This document shows, piece by piece, positions 1-10,971 of a DNA stretch of 64,000 nt. The stretch comes from Blastocladiella emersonii ATCC 22665 (Eukaryota > Blastocladiomycota > Blastocladiomycetes > Blastocladiales > Blastocladiaceae), in NCBI GenBank assembly GCA_025594325.1, contig JANHCV010000002.1:2356001-2420000 (forward strand), read 5' to 3'. The translations under genes were made by a program, and so were the position numbers. Below the pieces are notes generated by a model. The model was given only the letters and a program-made list of their open reading frames with translations. It made no database searches and was not told the DNA's origin. Position 1 is the first letter of the stretch, and every line of letters begins with the position of its first letter.

Positions 1-2
1 GC

Positions 3-686
3 CTGTGGGCGCCGCTGCCGTCGGCCATGTGGCTGCCCGCCGACCCGCTGCACGCGGGGCGGTTCGATCTCGCGCGGTGCCTCCACGTCGACGCGTACTG
101 CCTCTCGGCGTCCGCCGAGGATCCCGCCGCCGAGCGGGATGTCCGGCGCGACTTTTCGGCGACGCCGCCGATTTCCGAGATGGGCGGCGGGAGCGGGGTC
201 GGGGTGGAGCGGCCGAAGCGGTTCCTCCGCGATATCGCGGGGAGTCTTGGGCGGCCGACGTCCCCGCTCGCGTCGTCGACGGTCTCGGTCACGCCCGCCG
301 CCGCCGCCGGGGTCAAGTCGCCCACCGCGCTCCACTTCCACCACGAGGTCTTCATCCCGGACCCCTCCGCCGCCGCGCCCGCCGGAAAACCGCCCAGCCA
401 GCCGGCCTCGACCGCGGCCCGCACCCCCGCGCCCGCCGCCGCGAGCCTAAGGTCGCGCGACTCGGGCGGCAGCGGCGCCCTGCGCATGTTCGCGGCGCTC
501 GGGCTCGGGCTGTCGCGGCCCGGGTCGGCGTCGGGTGATGTGCCGCTGGGCGAGTTCCGGCGCGGGAGCGAGATGACGGGCAGCGGCGCCGCGACGCCGG
601 CTTCGGAGGAGGCGCCGTCGACGGCGTCCGCGTCCGTGTCGGGGTCGGATATGGCGTTGCCGATTCTCAAGCCGGTTGCGAGGTGA
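3..686 (+). CDS. 3' end of an unknown gene (5' partial)
   Basis: An open frame enters from the left edge in frame 3 and stops at 684-686, giving about 227 C-terminal residues. It starts before the window, so the first Met at base 27 is probably internal. The sequence is rich in Ser, Ala, Pro and Gly, with low-complexity stretches that suggest a disordered tail; only the first 30 or so residues look folded. No family is recognised. It converges on OPI1, with about 270 bp between the stops. Confidence 0.5.
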   Translation: MWAPLPSAMWLPADPLHAGRFDLARCLHVDAYCLSASAEDPAAERDVRRDFSATPPISEMGGGSGVGVERPKRFLRDIAGSLGRPTSPLASSTVSVTPAAAAGVKSPTALHFHHEVFIPDPSAAAPAGKPPSQPASTAARTPAPAAASLRSRDSGGSGALRMFAALGLGLSRPGSASGDVPLGEFRRGSEMTGSGAATPASEEAPSTASASVSGSDMALPILKPVAR

Positions 687-955
687 GGTGATAGATGTGT
701 TTTGAATAGATACCCATGGAGGGATGATGAGACGCATGTTTGTGTATCGAATGAATTCATTGGGGTTGGGTCGGGTACATGACGAGGGAGGGAGGGAGGG
801 GAGAGGGTGCCGCGCCAGCGCGCGCAGAGGACGGAGAGGAGGTGCCGTACGAGGCGTGAGATGGAGATGGTGGAGGAGAAGGGAGACGCGCCCATAGTCG
901 AGGCGCCCGAGGAGGAGGATGACGAGGGGAAGGGAGAAACAAACTTGGACCGGAC

Positions 956-3155
956 CTACGCTTGTGGGATCGACGCCGTAGACGACGCTGCCGACCCACT
1001 CCCGTTGGTGTTGGCCTTCTTCTTGCGCTTCTTGGGCCCGGGCGAGCTCGTCGCCGAGTCGATGCGCCCGGGCTCCTCGACGAGGTGCCCGTTCTCGAGG
1101 ATCGTCGCGGTCTCGTCGACGTGGTAGTGTTGTGGCACCGCAGCGACGCCGCAGTCGGGGCACGCGCACGCGCCAGCCGCCGGCGGAACCCCGGCGGCCG
1201 CGAGAGCGTCGAGCGACGCAGCGCGCGAGGGGAGCGGCGAGAACGTCGCCGTGTCGACGCTGCTGGCGGCCGCGTCCTCGTTGCGGCGCTTGCGGCCCAT
1301 GGGCGGCGCGTCGATGTGCGGCGGGTGCAGCGGCGGGTGGTGCATCGACGGGTGCTCGTCGAAGGAGCCGGGGAGGATGTGATGAGGGTGGTGGAGGTAC
1401 TGCGGGCCGAGGTGCGGCGACGGCGCGGGCGACGCGAGCGTCATGTTGGCCATGCCGCGCGACAGCGTCGGTGAGCCGGGCGCGGGCGACGCGTGGTACG
1501 GGTGGCGCAGGTGCGAGTGCTGCTGCTGCTGCTGCGCGTACCCGGACGATGCGCCGGCCGTGGCGTGGTGCGGGACGAGCGAGTTGACGAACGGCACCTT
1601 GCCGAGGGTCCCGAGCCACTGCTCGGCCGTGTTGATGGACTGACCAAAGACGCCCTGGATCGACTGCAGGATATCGCCGGCCTCGGCGGCAAAGGTCAAG
1701 ACGCGCTCGGCGTCCGTCGACTCGGATGCGGGCGCGCCCGCGGCCTGCAGGTTGGCCCACCGGTTGGGCAGCGACAGGATGAAGACGCGGACGCGGGTGC
1801 GCGCCTCGCCCGTCAAAAAGTTGCCGGCGTACCGGCCGACCACGTCGACGACGCGGCGCAGGGTCTCGGCGATCTCGCGCTTGATCTCGGCGAGCGGCGG
1901 GAACGGGTTGCCCGGTAGCGCCACGGCGGTGGACGCCGACGACGTGATGCTGCGCGACGCGTCGTAGAGGACCGAGGCCAGGAAGTTGCGCAGGTGGATC
2001 ATCTGCTGCTCGAGCTGCTGCGTCGCGTACTAAATGGTTTCGCATGTTAGCTCTCGCTCGCGACGGATCAAGCGAGGGAGAACGGACCTGGAGCCACTCG
2101 AGGCAGTACCGCATACTCTTCATACTCTCCTCGGACACGACGGCCGCGCCGGCACCCGCGGCCGCGACCGCGCCCGTGGTGAGCTGCTGCCAGCGCGACG
2201 TGGACCGAGGCTCGAGCTGCGGCCCACCGATACGGGCGGGCGAGATACCCGCGACCGAGGATCGGCGCGACGACGCCGCGGATCCGGGCAGCGGCGACGG
2301 GCCGGGCCCGGACGACGGCTCCGAGGTGCGGTGGCGCTTCTTGGGCGAGCCCATGGGCGGCGGGGCGAGGGCCGAGGACCGCGCGGCCTGGGCGCGGTTG
2401 AGCGACGGGACGCGAGATGAGCGCGGGTGCAGGTGCTGCGGCGCGGCGGCGGGTCCGCTGCCGACGGCGGGCGGCGGGAGGAGCGGCGGCAGCGACGGTG
2501 GTGGGAAGGCGGGAGAGGACAAGGGGTCGTGCGGCGGGCGCTGGTCGAGCTCGGGCAGGCGCGGCAGCGCGACGGGCTGCATCGGCGGGAGATCGTCCAT
2601 GGTGGCGTCGGCGGGGTAGTCGGTATCGTCGCCGTCCTCGAGGTCCGCGGAGGACGCCGAGGGGCCCGTGAGGCGGTCGAGCTGGCGGCAGGCAAACTCG
2701 TCGACCTCGCGGACAACGGGGTTGTGCTGCAGGTAGCGCGAGAGCGGGCGCAGGTTGCTCTCGAGGACCTCGGCCGAGTACTGGACGACCTTGGACGACT
2801 GCTTGGTGGAGGCGTAGAGCGAGGAGATGGAGCGGATGCCCGTCTCGATGACGGGGATGGACGAGACGCGCGTGAGAAAGTGCGTGGGCGGCGCGTTCGG
2901 GTCGTCGGGGTTTGCGTCGTGCTCGCCGTCGACGGCCATGTCACCGTTGCCGTAGCCGCTGCCGTGAGCGACGCCGTCTGGTGCTTCTCCTGGCGGCGCG
3001 GGAGCGGGAGCGGGAGCACGCGAGTCGAGACCGTGGCCGTTGGGAGCCGAGTCGGGCGTCTCGCCAGCCGGGTGCGCGCTGGTGCCGTCGGGGTGCGCAG
3101 CGGTCCCGTTGCGCAGGCCGTCGAGGGCGGCGGCGGCAGCGAGGAGGTCGTCCAT
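956..3155 (-). CDS. OPI1: Opi1-type transcriptional repressor of phospholipid synthesis genes
   Basis: Two exons, 3155-2088 and 2029-956, are joined by a 58-nt intron (2030-2087; donor GTCCGT, CTAAC branch point, acceptor TTTAG) to give 713 aa. In Saccharomyces, Opi1 represses inositol/choline-responsive genes and senses phosphatidic acid at the ER. The Opi1 core is visible: RVSSIPVIETGIRSI near residue 95, then KVVQYSAEVLES and DEFACRQLDRL. After the splice comes the diagnostic LEWLQYATQQLEQQ, a seam that confirms the intron. Further on are EIKREIAETLRRVVDVVGRYAG and a hydrophobic FILSLPNRWANLQ helix. The tail has poly-Gln/His, a CxCPDC pair and a KKRKKK basic patch. The usual Opi1 protein is shorter (about 400 aa in yeast); the excess is disordered Pro/Ser linker. 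Family assignment is firm; regulatory targets are inferred. Confidence 0.85.
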
Positions 3156-4042
3156 GATATTTTTTCGAGCGAGATGGGCGGCAGCTGCGTGGGAAGAGAG
3201 AGAGCGGGGACCGAGCGGAGGGAGAGGGAGGAAGCGGGGGGGCGGCCGGCGGCGGCGGGGTTTGGATCCAAGCGGTCCGTGGCCGGGCCGGTTGGTCGGC
3301 GGGCGCGGCGTTGGCCGAGGAGTGCGGACGTGGGCGGCGCACGGCGGATGAGCGCTCCGCGTGGGGCCAGTCGGCGGCAGCGACGGAACGGGCAGGCAGG
3401 AGGGACGCCGCCGTGCTCGTCAACGACAACGAGGGGGAGGAGCCGGGTTTGGACGGCGTGGAGGCGCCGCGGAGAGGAAGACGTGGCACACACACACGGG
3501 AAACGAGAGCAGGCCCAGTCTAGGGGTAGTGCGGGCCGGCCGTCGTCGTAGACGCCGTGGTGGATCGCCAAACGGGTTGGTGGTCGCCGCGATGCAGGAA
3601 CGGCGCGGAGAAGCTTCGTGGCGGCGCGAGGCGGGCCTGCTTGCGTGTCTCAGCGGATACTCGCCGAGATGAGGATGAGAATGAGAGAGAGGGAGCGGGT
3701 TACGGGCCGGCAGGAGGACGCCCCTGCGATGCCATGGCGGCGAGTCGCTCGCTGTCCCCACGTTTTGGACGGCCGCGTGAAAAAGTCAGCCGGATTCGGC
3801 GACCCGTCAGCCGCGCCGCGCGTCTCAGCCGCTGCCCTCCGCGAGCTTTCACGCCGCCGCGCGCGCGTGTTGCGCCATGCTCACCCGCCGCTCACATGAT
3901 TGACCGACGCGTCTCGCGCCGCGTGGCCCGCGCGGGTGGGAGACACGTCGGCTGCTGCGTCTCCCTCGCCGCTGCGCTCGCTGCCCGAGCCTCTCTGCAA
4001 CCATGTCCGTCCCTCCTCTCTGCAACCCGCAATCCCGCAACC
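3156..4042. other. Divergent intergenic region between OPI1 and the RhoGEF
   Basis: About 890 bp separate the two divergent starts. Many overlapping GC-rich frames occur, but none shows a domain or consistent codon use. A short CA microsatellite lies near 3486-3496. The frame of the RhoGEF stays open upstream to 3557 with several in-frame ATGs, so a longer N-terminus cannot be excluded. Promoters of both genes presumably lie here; no specific element was identified. Confidence 0.4.
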
Positions 4043-6151
4043 ATGTACTCGATTGCCGATGCAGCTAGCCCGTCGCGCCGCATCCTCGCCGTCGTCGAGC
4101 GCTACCGGTGCTCGGCACCCAACAGCCCAACCACCACCCTCGAGCGGCCGGCCCGCGACGACGACGCGGCCGAAGCGGCCCATCACGCCCGTGCCGCAGA
4201 GTCGGCCGCCAACTCGTCCAACGGCAGCTCGACGCGCAACAGCAACGCGTCCGTGCCCTGCGTTCTCATCTCCCCGTCGCCGCCGCTGCCACCTGTACCT
4301 GCAACACCGTGTGAGAATGGACTGCTCCCCCGCGATCAGCTGTCCGCGCTCGGACTCGGCGGTCTTGGTCCATCATCGTCAGTCGCGACCAGACCACCTT
4401 CACCCTCCCCAAGCTGCTGCCGCGATGACCCCGTCGACGAGCGCGCCTCGGCCAAGGTCATCCACATCGCCTACGAGCTGTACGCGACCGAGGTCACCTA
4501 CTGCCACGGCCTGCGCACCATGATCGACCGCTACATGACCCCGCTCCTCGCCATGGCCGACGCCGCCGTCGTCCCGGTCCCGAAACGCACCATCCTCGCC
4601 CTGTTTGCCAACCTGCCCGAGATTGCCCGCATCAGCACCGAGTTCCTCGCCTCCCTCGAGGCGCGACTCTTCTCGGGGGCGCCTCGCTCAGCCCAGCGCG
4701 GGTCAGTACCGCGACCGAAAGAAGACATGAAGTGGACGTGCCCCGACGGCGTGAGCGACGTGCTCCTCGCCTTCCTGCCCTACTTCAAGGTCTACTCGGC
4801 GTACGCGGGCAACTTTGACGCCGCGCTCACCTCGCTCAGCCAGCTGCTCACCGCGCACCCGCCGCTCGCCGACTTTCTCAAGTCGGTCGACCCGAACCCG
4901 GCCCTCTCGCTGCAGTCGCTCATGATCCTCCCCGTCCAGCGCCTGCCGCGCTACCGCCTGCTCCTGCTCGACCTCGTCGCCACCACCAGCAAACTCCTCG
5001 CCCCGTCACGCCCGCCCTCGCCCTACACAGTCGCCGTCGACGGCCAGCAGCAGCGGCGGCTCGCGAGCGCGACGCGGTCGTACTGTCCGCCCGCCGAGGT
5101 CATGGGCCTGACGCGCGCGCTGTCGCTCGTCGACGACGTGGCCGCCTTTGTCAACGAGGGCGTGCGCCGCGCCGAGCGCGCCGCCGAGCTCATTGACGTG
5201 CAGCGCCGGCTCGTCGGGTTCCACGCCCCGCTCATGGCGCCCACGCGCCGCCTGCTGCACACGGGCCCGCTCGTCAAGGTGTCGCGCCGCGCCAGGGACG
5301 ACCGGTTCGTGCTCCTGTTCACGGACCTGCTCATGCTCACGTCGCCGATCGCGCCGACTCAGCGGTTGTTACTTCATCACCGCACGTTCCCGCTCAACGA
5401 GGTCTCGGTCGCGCCAAGGGACGCGTTTTCGAATGCGATTGAGGTCACGACGAGTGATAAGAGTTTCATTCTCGTCGCGTGTACGGTTGCTCCTGTGTGG
5501 TTTTCATGGCCGTGAACTGACGCGAGGATTGTAGCTTCACCGCGAGAACGCCAGGTCTGGCTCGACCACTTTGACGCCGCCCTCGCCGTGCTCCACTCGG
5601 CCACCGCCCTCAAATCCTCGAATTCGGCCTCGATACGCGCGCTCGGCGGGACCGAGACCTCGCCCGTGTCCTCGTCGTGGTGGCCATGGTCCGCCTCCTC
5701 CCCCACCACAGCAGGAGACCTCGCGCGGCAACATGTTCCGCGATCCACGCCTATCGTCACCGACTACCGCGCGCCCGTCTGGATCCCCGACGCGGCGACC
5801 ACGGCGTGCAACGTGTGTCGCGTCGAGTTCACGCTCACGAACCGCCGAGTATGCTGCTCCACGGACTCTCACACGTTTCCAACCGACTGACGCTCAACCG
5901 TGTAGCACCACTGCCGCCTGTGCGGCCACGTCGTGTGCGGGTCGTGCAGCGGCGGCGCGTACGTGTTCCGCGCGCTGACGGCGACCGCGTCGCGCGACCT
6001 GCGGTGCTGCCAGCCGTGCTTCCGCCGCCAGCTCACGGTGCAGCACCTCGCGTCGGTCGAGTCGGAGCGGTTTGACGAAATCATGCCGCGCCGGCTGCAC
6101 GAGTGCGCGCCGGCCGTGTTTGGGGCCGGAGAAGAGGCGTGGTTCCACTAA
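4043..6151 (+). CDS. Rho guanine-nucleotide exchange factor, DH-PH-FYVE
   Basis: Three exons (4043-5480, 5535-5848, 5906-6151) give 665 aa. The order is that of FGD-type GEFs: a DH domain from about residue 138 (KVIHIAYELYATEVTYCHGL; later MILPVQRLPRYRLLLLDL, the conserved CR3 helix), a PH domain at about 385-500 ending in RERQVWLDHFDAAL, and a C-terminal FYVE finger. The FYVE core WIPD...CNVC...RRHHCRLCG...CGSC...CCQPC is restored only by splicing exon 2 to exon 3, which confirms that intron. By family knowledge it activates Rho/Cdc42 GTPases and is recruited to PI3P-rich endosomal membranes through FYVE. The first 130 residues are disordered and Ser/Pro-rich. The start at 4043 follows an ACC context; upstream in-frame ATGs exist but the added sequence looks non-coding. 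Confidence 0.85.
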
Positions 6152-6308
6152 AGAAGGCGGCGGCGCGTGGTGCTTGAGCGACGCGTCGCCGTCGCCGCCC
6201 TGCCTGCCCCGCGCCACAACGGCGCTCCGCTCTCCCCACTTGTCAGTCCCCGCAATGAATACATGTAACACGCGCCCACACCTACTAGCTGCAATATCAT
6301 CAGAAACC

Positions 6309-6864
6309 ATGGGCAACCAACTTCGTCAACGGACCAGCGAGTCGGACGCGGACGCCGAGACGCGCGCGCGGCTCCTGGCGCAGCAGCCACACGTCCCGGG
6401 CACCACCAAGCGCAAGCGGTCGCTCGGCGAGAAGCTCGCGACGCGCATCACGTCCGTCGTCTGGCTGTTCGCCGCGATCCTCGCTGGGATCTACAGCGAG
6501 ATCGTGTACGTGCACTCGCACGAGCACCTCAACCGGTACGTTGCGGACGGCGACCGCAACGTGTAACCGCTTTTGACACTGCGCCGAGTGTAGAACCGCC
6601 GCGTACATGGCACTCACCGCCATGTCCCTTTCCGTCGGCGTGTTCCTGTACCTGGCCGTGTACCTACCGTACGTGGTCGGGCAGAAGGTCGACTTCTCGC
6701 ACTGGCAGCGCGCCGCGCCGCGCGCCATCCCGTTCGCGTCCGCGTGCGGCGTCGCGGCGTTTGTCGCCACGTGCGTCGCCGTCTGGCCCATCTACCACGT
6801 CCTCGCGGTCCCGCTCATCGCGCTCCTGTTTATCGGGTTCGTCGTGTTGATCTCGTTTATCTGA
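6309..6864 (+). CDS. TMEM128-like small ER membrane protein
   Basis: Two exons (6309-6535, 6594-6864) join at CTCAACCG|AACC to give 165 aa. After a charged N-terminus of about 45 residues there are four hydrophobic segments: VVWLFAAILAGIY, ALTAMSLSVGVFLYLAVYLPYVV, AIPFASACGVAAFVATCVAVW and VLAVPLIALLFIGFVVLISF. The spacing, the LYLxxYLPYV motif, the VAVWPxY motif and the length match the TMEM128 family, which is ER-resident and of uncertain function. Without the splice, exon 1 would end at an early stop after RNV. It is closely packed behind the RhoGEF (157 bp) on the same strand. Confidence 0.72.
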
Positions 6865-7126
6865 TAATGACACGGGTTGGGTTCAACTGCATGGGTGGTT
6901 CTCGTGGGAGAGAGCTCGTGCTCAGCGCGACTGCTTCTCGAGTCGCTCGTGCTCGCGAGTGACATGAACGAGCCATGGACGACGCGGCGATAGTAGTCCG
7001 TACACTTCCCTCGTAATCGCACCGTAGGCCTAGCGCATGGTGAGATCGACCGTGCACCTGTGGACTGAGACCAGCAGACTACGCGCGGACTGCCGACTCC
7101 AAGACTAGTGAGCGCGAGCGTGGCGG
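6865..7126. other. Intergenic, nothing recognised
   Basis: The stretch between the TMEM128-like gene and the small frame at 7127 shows no convincing coding frame on either strand. It probably holds the 3' UTR of the upstream gene. Confidence 0.3.
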
Positions 7127-7351
7127 ATGGTGTTGGTTCGTCCCGGCGAAGCGTCTGCTCGCAATATGCGCATCCGGAGCGAAACGTTCGGCGAGCCGCG
7201 CATCAATTTCTTGACCATGAAGGGCCGCATCGATGTCGGAGACAAGCGCAAGGTGGTCATGGACGCGAACAGCGAGGCCAAGTTCGACGAACTGGTCAAG
7301 AACCTGGGCGTGACCAACGACGAGAACCTCCTCATCACCACCCAACGCTGA
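7127..7351 (+). CDS. Small hypothetical protein or exon relic (74 aa)
   Basis: This 74-aa frame has a balanced composition, with a middle such as GEPRINFLTMKGRIDVGDKR and a Leu/Asp/Glu/Asn-rich C-terminus. That is unlike the Arg/Pro/Ala-rich shadow frames around it, so it may be a real small gene or the last exon of a decayed gene. It matches no family I recognise, and no splice partner could be tied to it. It lies 510 bp left of the duplicated RPS1 promoter arm, in a rearranged stretch, which favours a relic. Confidence 0.3.
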   Translation: MVLVRPGEASARNMRIRSETFGEPRINFLTMKGRIDVGDKRKVVMDANSEAKFDELVKNLGVTNDENLLITTQR

Positions 7352-7862
7352 ACCTTGCGGCAACCACGCTGCTCGGGCTCCAGCACGTCCTCCCGCCTCG
7401 CTCGACAAGTCGATGGGCACGCACGTGATGCTTCGGTGATTGAGGATCCTGTTTCGCAGGGAGCGAGATCCGACAGGTTCGCTCTGCGCGCTGAAGGACA
7501 CGAAACGACAGCCCAGGCTGCTGAGATCGGCAAGTGGACCCATGCTGCGCCACGCGACACGTGATCGCGATGCGCCACACGGAACGCCGCGTCGTGATAC
7601 ACTCGCTCTCGGACGCGTAAGGCTTTATGCGCACTTTTGAAAGCCGCAAGGCCGTGCACTTCGCGAAGGTCGGCGCGTGTATCACGCGTGCTATCATGAT
7701 CGAGGCCGACGACACGAGCGCGCCGCCGCTCAGTCGCGCGTGGGCCGCCGCGCGTCTCACCATCCTCAGCGGTGGCAAGCGATTCGACACGACACACAAC
7801 CGCATCGTCTCTGCAAGACCATCCGCGCCGCTTCCCCCGCTCCATGGCGTGCAGGCGCGCGG
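7352..7862. other. Intergenic, nothing recognised
   Basis: No coding frame with plausible composition was seen. The stretch ends at the left arm of the 519-bp inverted repeat. The duplicated RPS1 promoter in that arm points into this region. Confidence 0.3.
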
Positions 7863-8381
7863 GTCGTCGATGCATGGTGCGCCATTCCGGCGAGGCGGCG
7901 GCGGCGAGGGACAGCGTAGTGCATGGTTCATGGTTCATGGTTTGATGCATGGTCGGCCGGTCGGTCGGCGGCGGGGCAGCACGCTCACATCGTCGTCGTC
8001 GTCGTCGCGGGCTCCGGCGAGCGGGCGGGTGACGAACACACCTTCTTGCCCTTGGAGAGACGCTTGTTCTTGCCCACGGCCATGTTGGAGAGACGACTTT
8101 GGGTTTGTCGTGCGAGAGGGAGAGCGGGTTATGTGGAGGCGACCCCTTGTGATGGAGCGGAGCAGTCGCTGGCGGCTGGTCGGGGTGGAGTGGCGCAAAG
8201 TGGCTGAGCCGCTGCCCGCCAACACTGTCACCTTGTCTCGCATCTCGCTTCTCGCCTCGACGCGCCGTCGCGTCAACGCGCGCTCACTCTCCCTTACGTG
8301 CTCATAAAATGAAAAAGTGTGATGCATCCGTCTCCTTGACGCGGACGCACGGTGCTTGCGAGCCGAGCCCTTTGAAGGAGC
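7863..8381 (-). repeat. Left arm of 519-bp inverted repeat: copy of RPS1 promoter and exon 1
   Basis: The reverse complement appears base-for-base identical, by reading, to 10453-10971. The arms have equal length (519 bp), and sequence outside both ends diverges, apart from a few more matching bases beyond a single mismatch at the 7862/10972 end. The arm carries the RPS1 upstream region, the start codon at 8081-8083 (read on minus), the complete 42-nt first exon (8042-8083) with its GTGTGT donor, and about 180 nt of intron 1. Exons 2-4 are absent, so this copy cannot make eS1. It contains a CGTCGT microsatellite near 7991-8007. Confidence 0.93.
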
Positions 8382-8579
8382 TGTTGAGGCGGGAATCCGC
8401 GGCAGCAGCAAAAGAAGTGCGAAAAGCGAGGATGGCCCGATGATAGCTTTTGTTGCAGGGGGAGCTAATTGATATGCCTGCGGTCTAGCGAGAGGAGGCG
8501 AACACGGCCGCGCCTGCGTTGCTCAGCGATGAGGTGGCGAGCGCGCCAATGGAAGGCGCGTGTGCGAAACTACTCGAGC

Positions 8580-10372
8580 ATAGCGCGCACTGTGCCCTAG
8601 TCCTTTATGAACAGTTGTGTCGTACAGGTTGGCGAACTTGAACGCGGCCTGACTACACGCGGGCAAGCAGCGACTCCTGGCGCAGCTGGAGCTGCGCCTG
8701 CAGCGCGGCGCACGGCACCACGGGATTCTTGTGGTCCTAGTTGAGCGACGAAGCCGTAGCGGCGGCGTTGACGTCGGTGCCGACCATCGAGACTGGTCGC
8801 CGAGACGTGTTTCTAGGCGCGTTGCCGCGGGGTTCCCTTCGCCGGCGGCGTCGCCGCCGTCAGCACCAGCGGGCGCGACCTTGGACTTTTCGTGGCGGCA
8901 GTCGTCGTCGAAGTTGTCGATGTTGCTGAGCAGCTGGGGCATGCGGTACTCAATCTTGACCATGCCCTCGGGCTCAAGGACGCCGCCATGGGTGGTCGCG
9001 TCGGCTTACATCTTCATGCCGCCGCTCTGGTGGATCGACGGGTCAATGCAGGGGTCGAGGACCACTCAGGCGCCGCCGCGGAGCTCGCTGTGCGGGACAA
9101 TGTACACGAACACAGGCCGCAACTACGTGCGCAGCATGACGACAATGTAGATCCCGAACTTGAAAATGACGTCGAACGTGTCGCGCTGGCCGCCCGAGAA
9201 CCCGCGCCAGTTGGCGATGATGAGCAGCGGGAGCCCCTCGCGGCCGAGGTAGCAGATCGCCTGCGCCGTCTTGTACACGGACACGGGCGTCCACACGCCG
9301 GGTGGCTCGACGACCGTCTGCTCAGCCGAGGCGGGGTGGGTCGGCGGGAATCACGGCCTTGACGGCCCGCGTGTCAACGGCAATCACGCCGACGGGAACA
9401 TCGCCGAGGCGGCCTCGGCCGACGACAGCCGTTTTGCTCCACCCGTTCTTGGTCCACAGCCACGAGCCGCGGTCAAAGAACCCGCCGACCCACGCGCTCA
9501 ACTGGTCGCGGTGCCCGTATAACATGGGGCGCGGGTCGTACGGGGACTTAGTTGGCGCGAACCCAATGTCGCGGTCGGCCTCGTCAAACTGGTACGAGGC
9601 CGCGTCGGCGGCGGGACCATCAGCGATTGAGGAATCCGGAGTGAGATACCGTTGCGGTGCATGACCTGGACGCCGCCGAGCTGCAGGTTGGACGTGTACT
9701 CGTCGCGGCCGAGCACCTTGTTGAGTTCCGCGGCGCCCGTGAGGATGATGGGCTGGCCGTAGCACTGGATCGCACGCTGGCCGAGGCGCACCAGGCACGC
9801 GCCGATGCCGATGGAGCGGCACGCGACGAGTGTCGCGGTGAAGATCTCGTCGTAGGCCACCGACGTCTCGCCGGCGATCAGGCCCGAGCCCATGAAATAC
9901 TCGACGCCACGCCAGTCGTTGATCCCAATCACGTCGGCGATCCGCCCGGCACGTTGTTGACAACGCGCTCTACCGAGACGTAGACGCGCAGTCGCTCGCG
10001 ATATCGGGCGGCATGTACAGGTACTTGAACTTGAGGTCGGGTTCGCACAGTTGTACTGACGCGATGCGGTACGCGACGAGCACCTCGTTGGTGAGGCCCA
10101 TAAAGGTGCCCGAATCTGCCGAGATGTAGAAGCGCATGAGTTTGCACGCGAGGCTGGACGCGGCAGCGGACACGTCGTCCTCCAGCGGTCCGAACGAGCC
10201 AATGGGAAAGTTGACGTCGTTGGCGACCAGGACCATGAATCGTACGCGCGGGTAGTCAAGCATTTTCATCTCAACGTGCCACGCGACCATGTCGCACGTG
10301 TTGAAGCCGATGGGCGGGTGACCCTGCGCAGGGCGCCGTCCTCGCCGAGGACGAGCTAGAGCGCGTTGAGCG
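8580..10372 (-). pseudogene. ACC1: Decayed acetyl-CoA carboxylase fragment (carboxyltransferase region)
   Basis: Several frames on the minus strand together follow the carboxyltransferase part of eukaryotic acetyl-CoA carboxylase in correct order. They include [104 protein letters not shown], and near 9000-9110 an ELRGGAW..DP..D-like stretch followed by a degraded C-terminus. The matches jump between frames and cross stops, for example a TAG in the first block near 10355, so this is a broken partial copy without the biotin carboxylase half. It lies entirely between the two inverted-repeat arms. ACC makes malonyl-CoA for fatty acid synthesis; this copy cannot. Confidence 0.82.
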
Positions 10373-10452
10373 ATGAGGATAACATTGGCCTCGGCCGTGA
10401 GACACTCGTCGGCGCGAGCAGCGACCCCAACGATGACGAGAGGGCCGCGCCC

Positions 10453-10971
10453 GCTCCTTCAAAGGGCTCGGCTCGCAAGCACCGTGCGTCCGCGTCAAGG
10501 AGACGGATGCATCACACTTTTTCATTTTATGAGCACGTAAGGGAGAGTGAGCGCGCGTTGACGCGACGGCGCGTCGAGGCGAGAAGCGAGATGCGAGACA
10601 AGGTGACAGTGTTGGCGGGCAGCGGCTCAGCCACTTTGCGCCACTCCACCCCGACCAGCCGCCAGCGACTGCTCCGCTCCATCACAAGGGGTCGCCTCCA
10701 CATAACCCGCTCTCCCTCTCGCACGACAAACCCAAAGTCGTCTCTCCAACATGGCCGTGGGCAAGAACAAGCGTCTCTCCAAGGGCAAGAAGGTGTGTTC
10801 GTCACCCGCCCGCTCGCCGGAGCCCGCGACGACGACGACGACGATGTGAGCGTGCTGCCCCGCCGCCGACCGACCGGCCGACCATGCATCAAACCATGAA
10901 CCATGAACCATGCACTACGCTGTCCCTCGCCGCCGCCGCCTCGCCGGAATGGCGCACCATGCATCGACGAC
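10453..10971 (+). repeat. Right arm of 519-bp inverted repeat containing the functional RPS1 promoter
   Basis: This arm is the native-position copy: it contains the start of RPS1 (10751) and runs into intron 1. Sequence left of 10453 is the ACC1-fragment spacer, so RPS1 keeps only about 300 bp of its original upstream DNA. Pairing with 7863-8381 gives a potential 519-bp stem with a 2.07-kb loop. Confidence 0.93.

Noticed and set aside
7335-7931. Long minus-strand frames left of the inverted repeat
   Set aside because: They run across the repeat boundary and have Arg/Ser/Pro-rich shadow composition without domains.
10366-10899. 177-aa plus-strand frame over the RPS1 promoter, with an identical frame in the left arm (8411-7935)
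   Set aside because: It runs through the RPS1 start codon and exon 1 in another frame. It is duplicated only because the DNA is duplicated.
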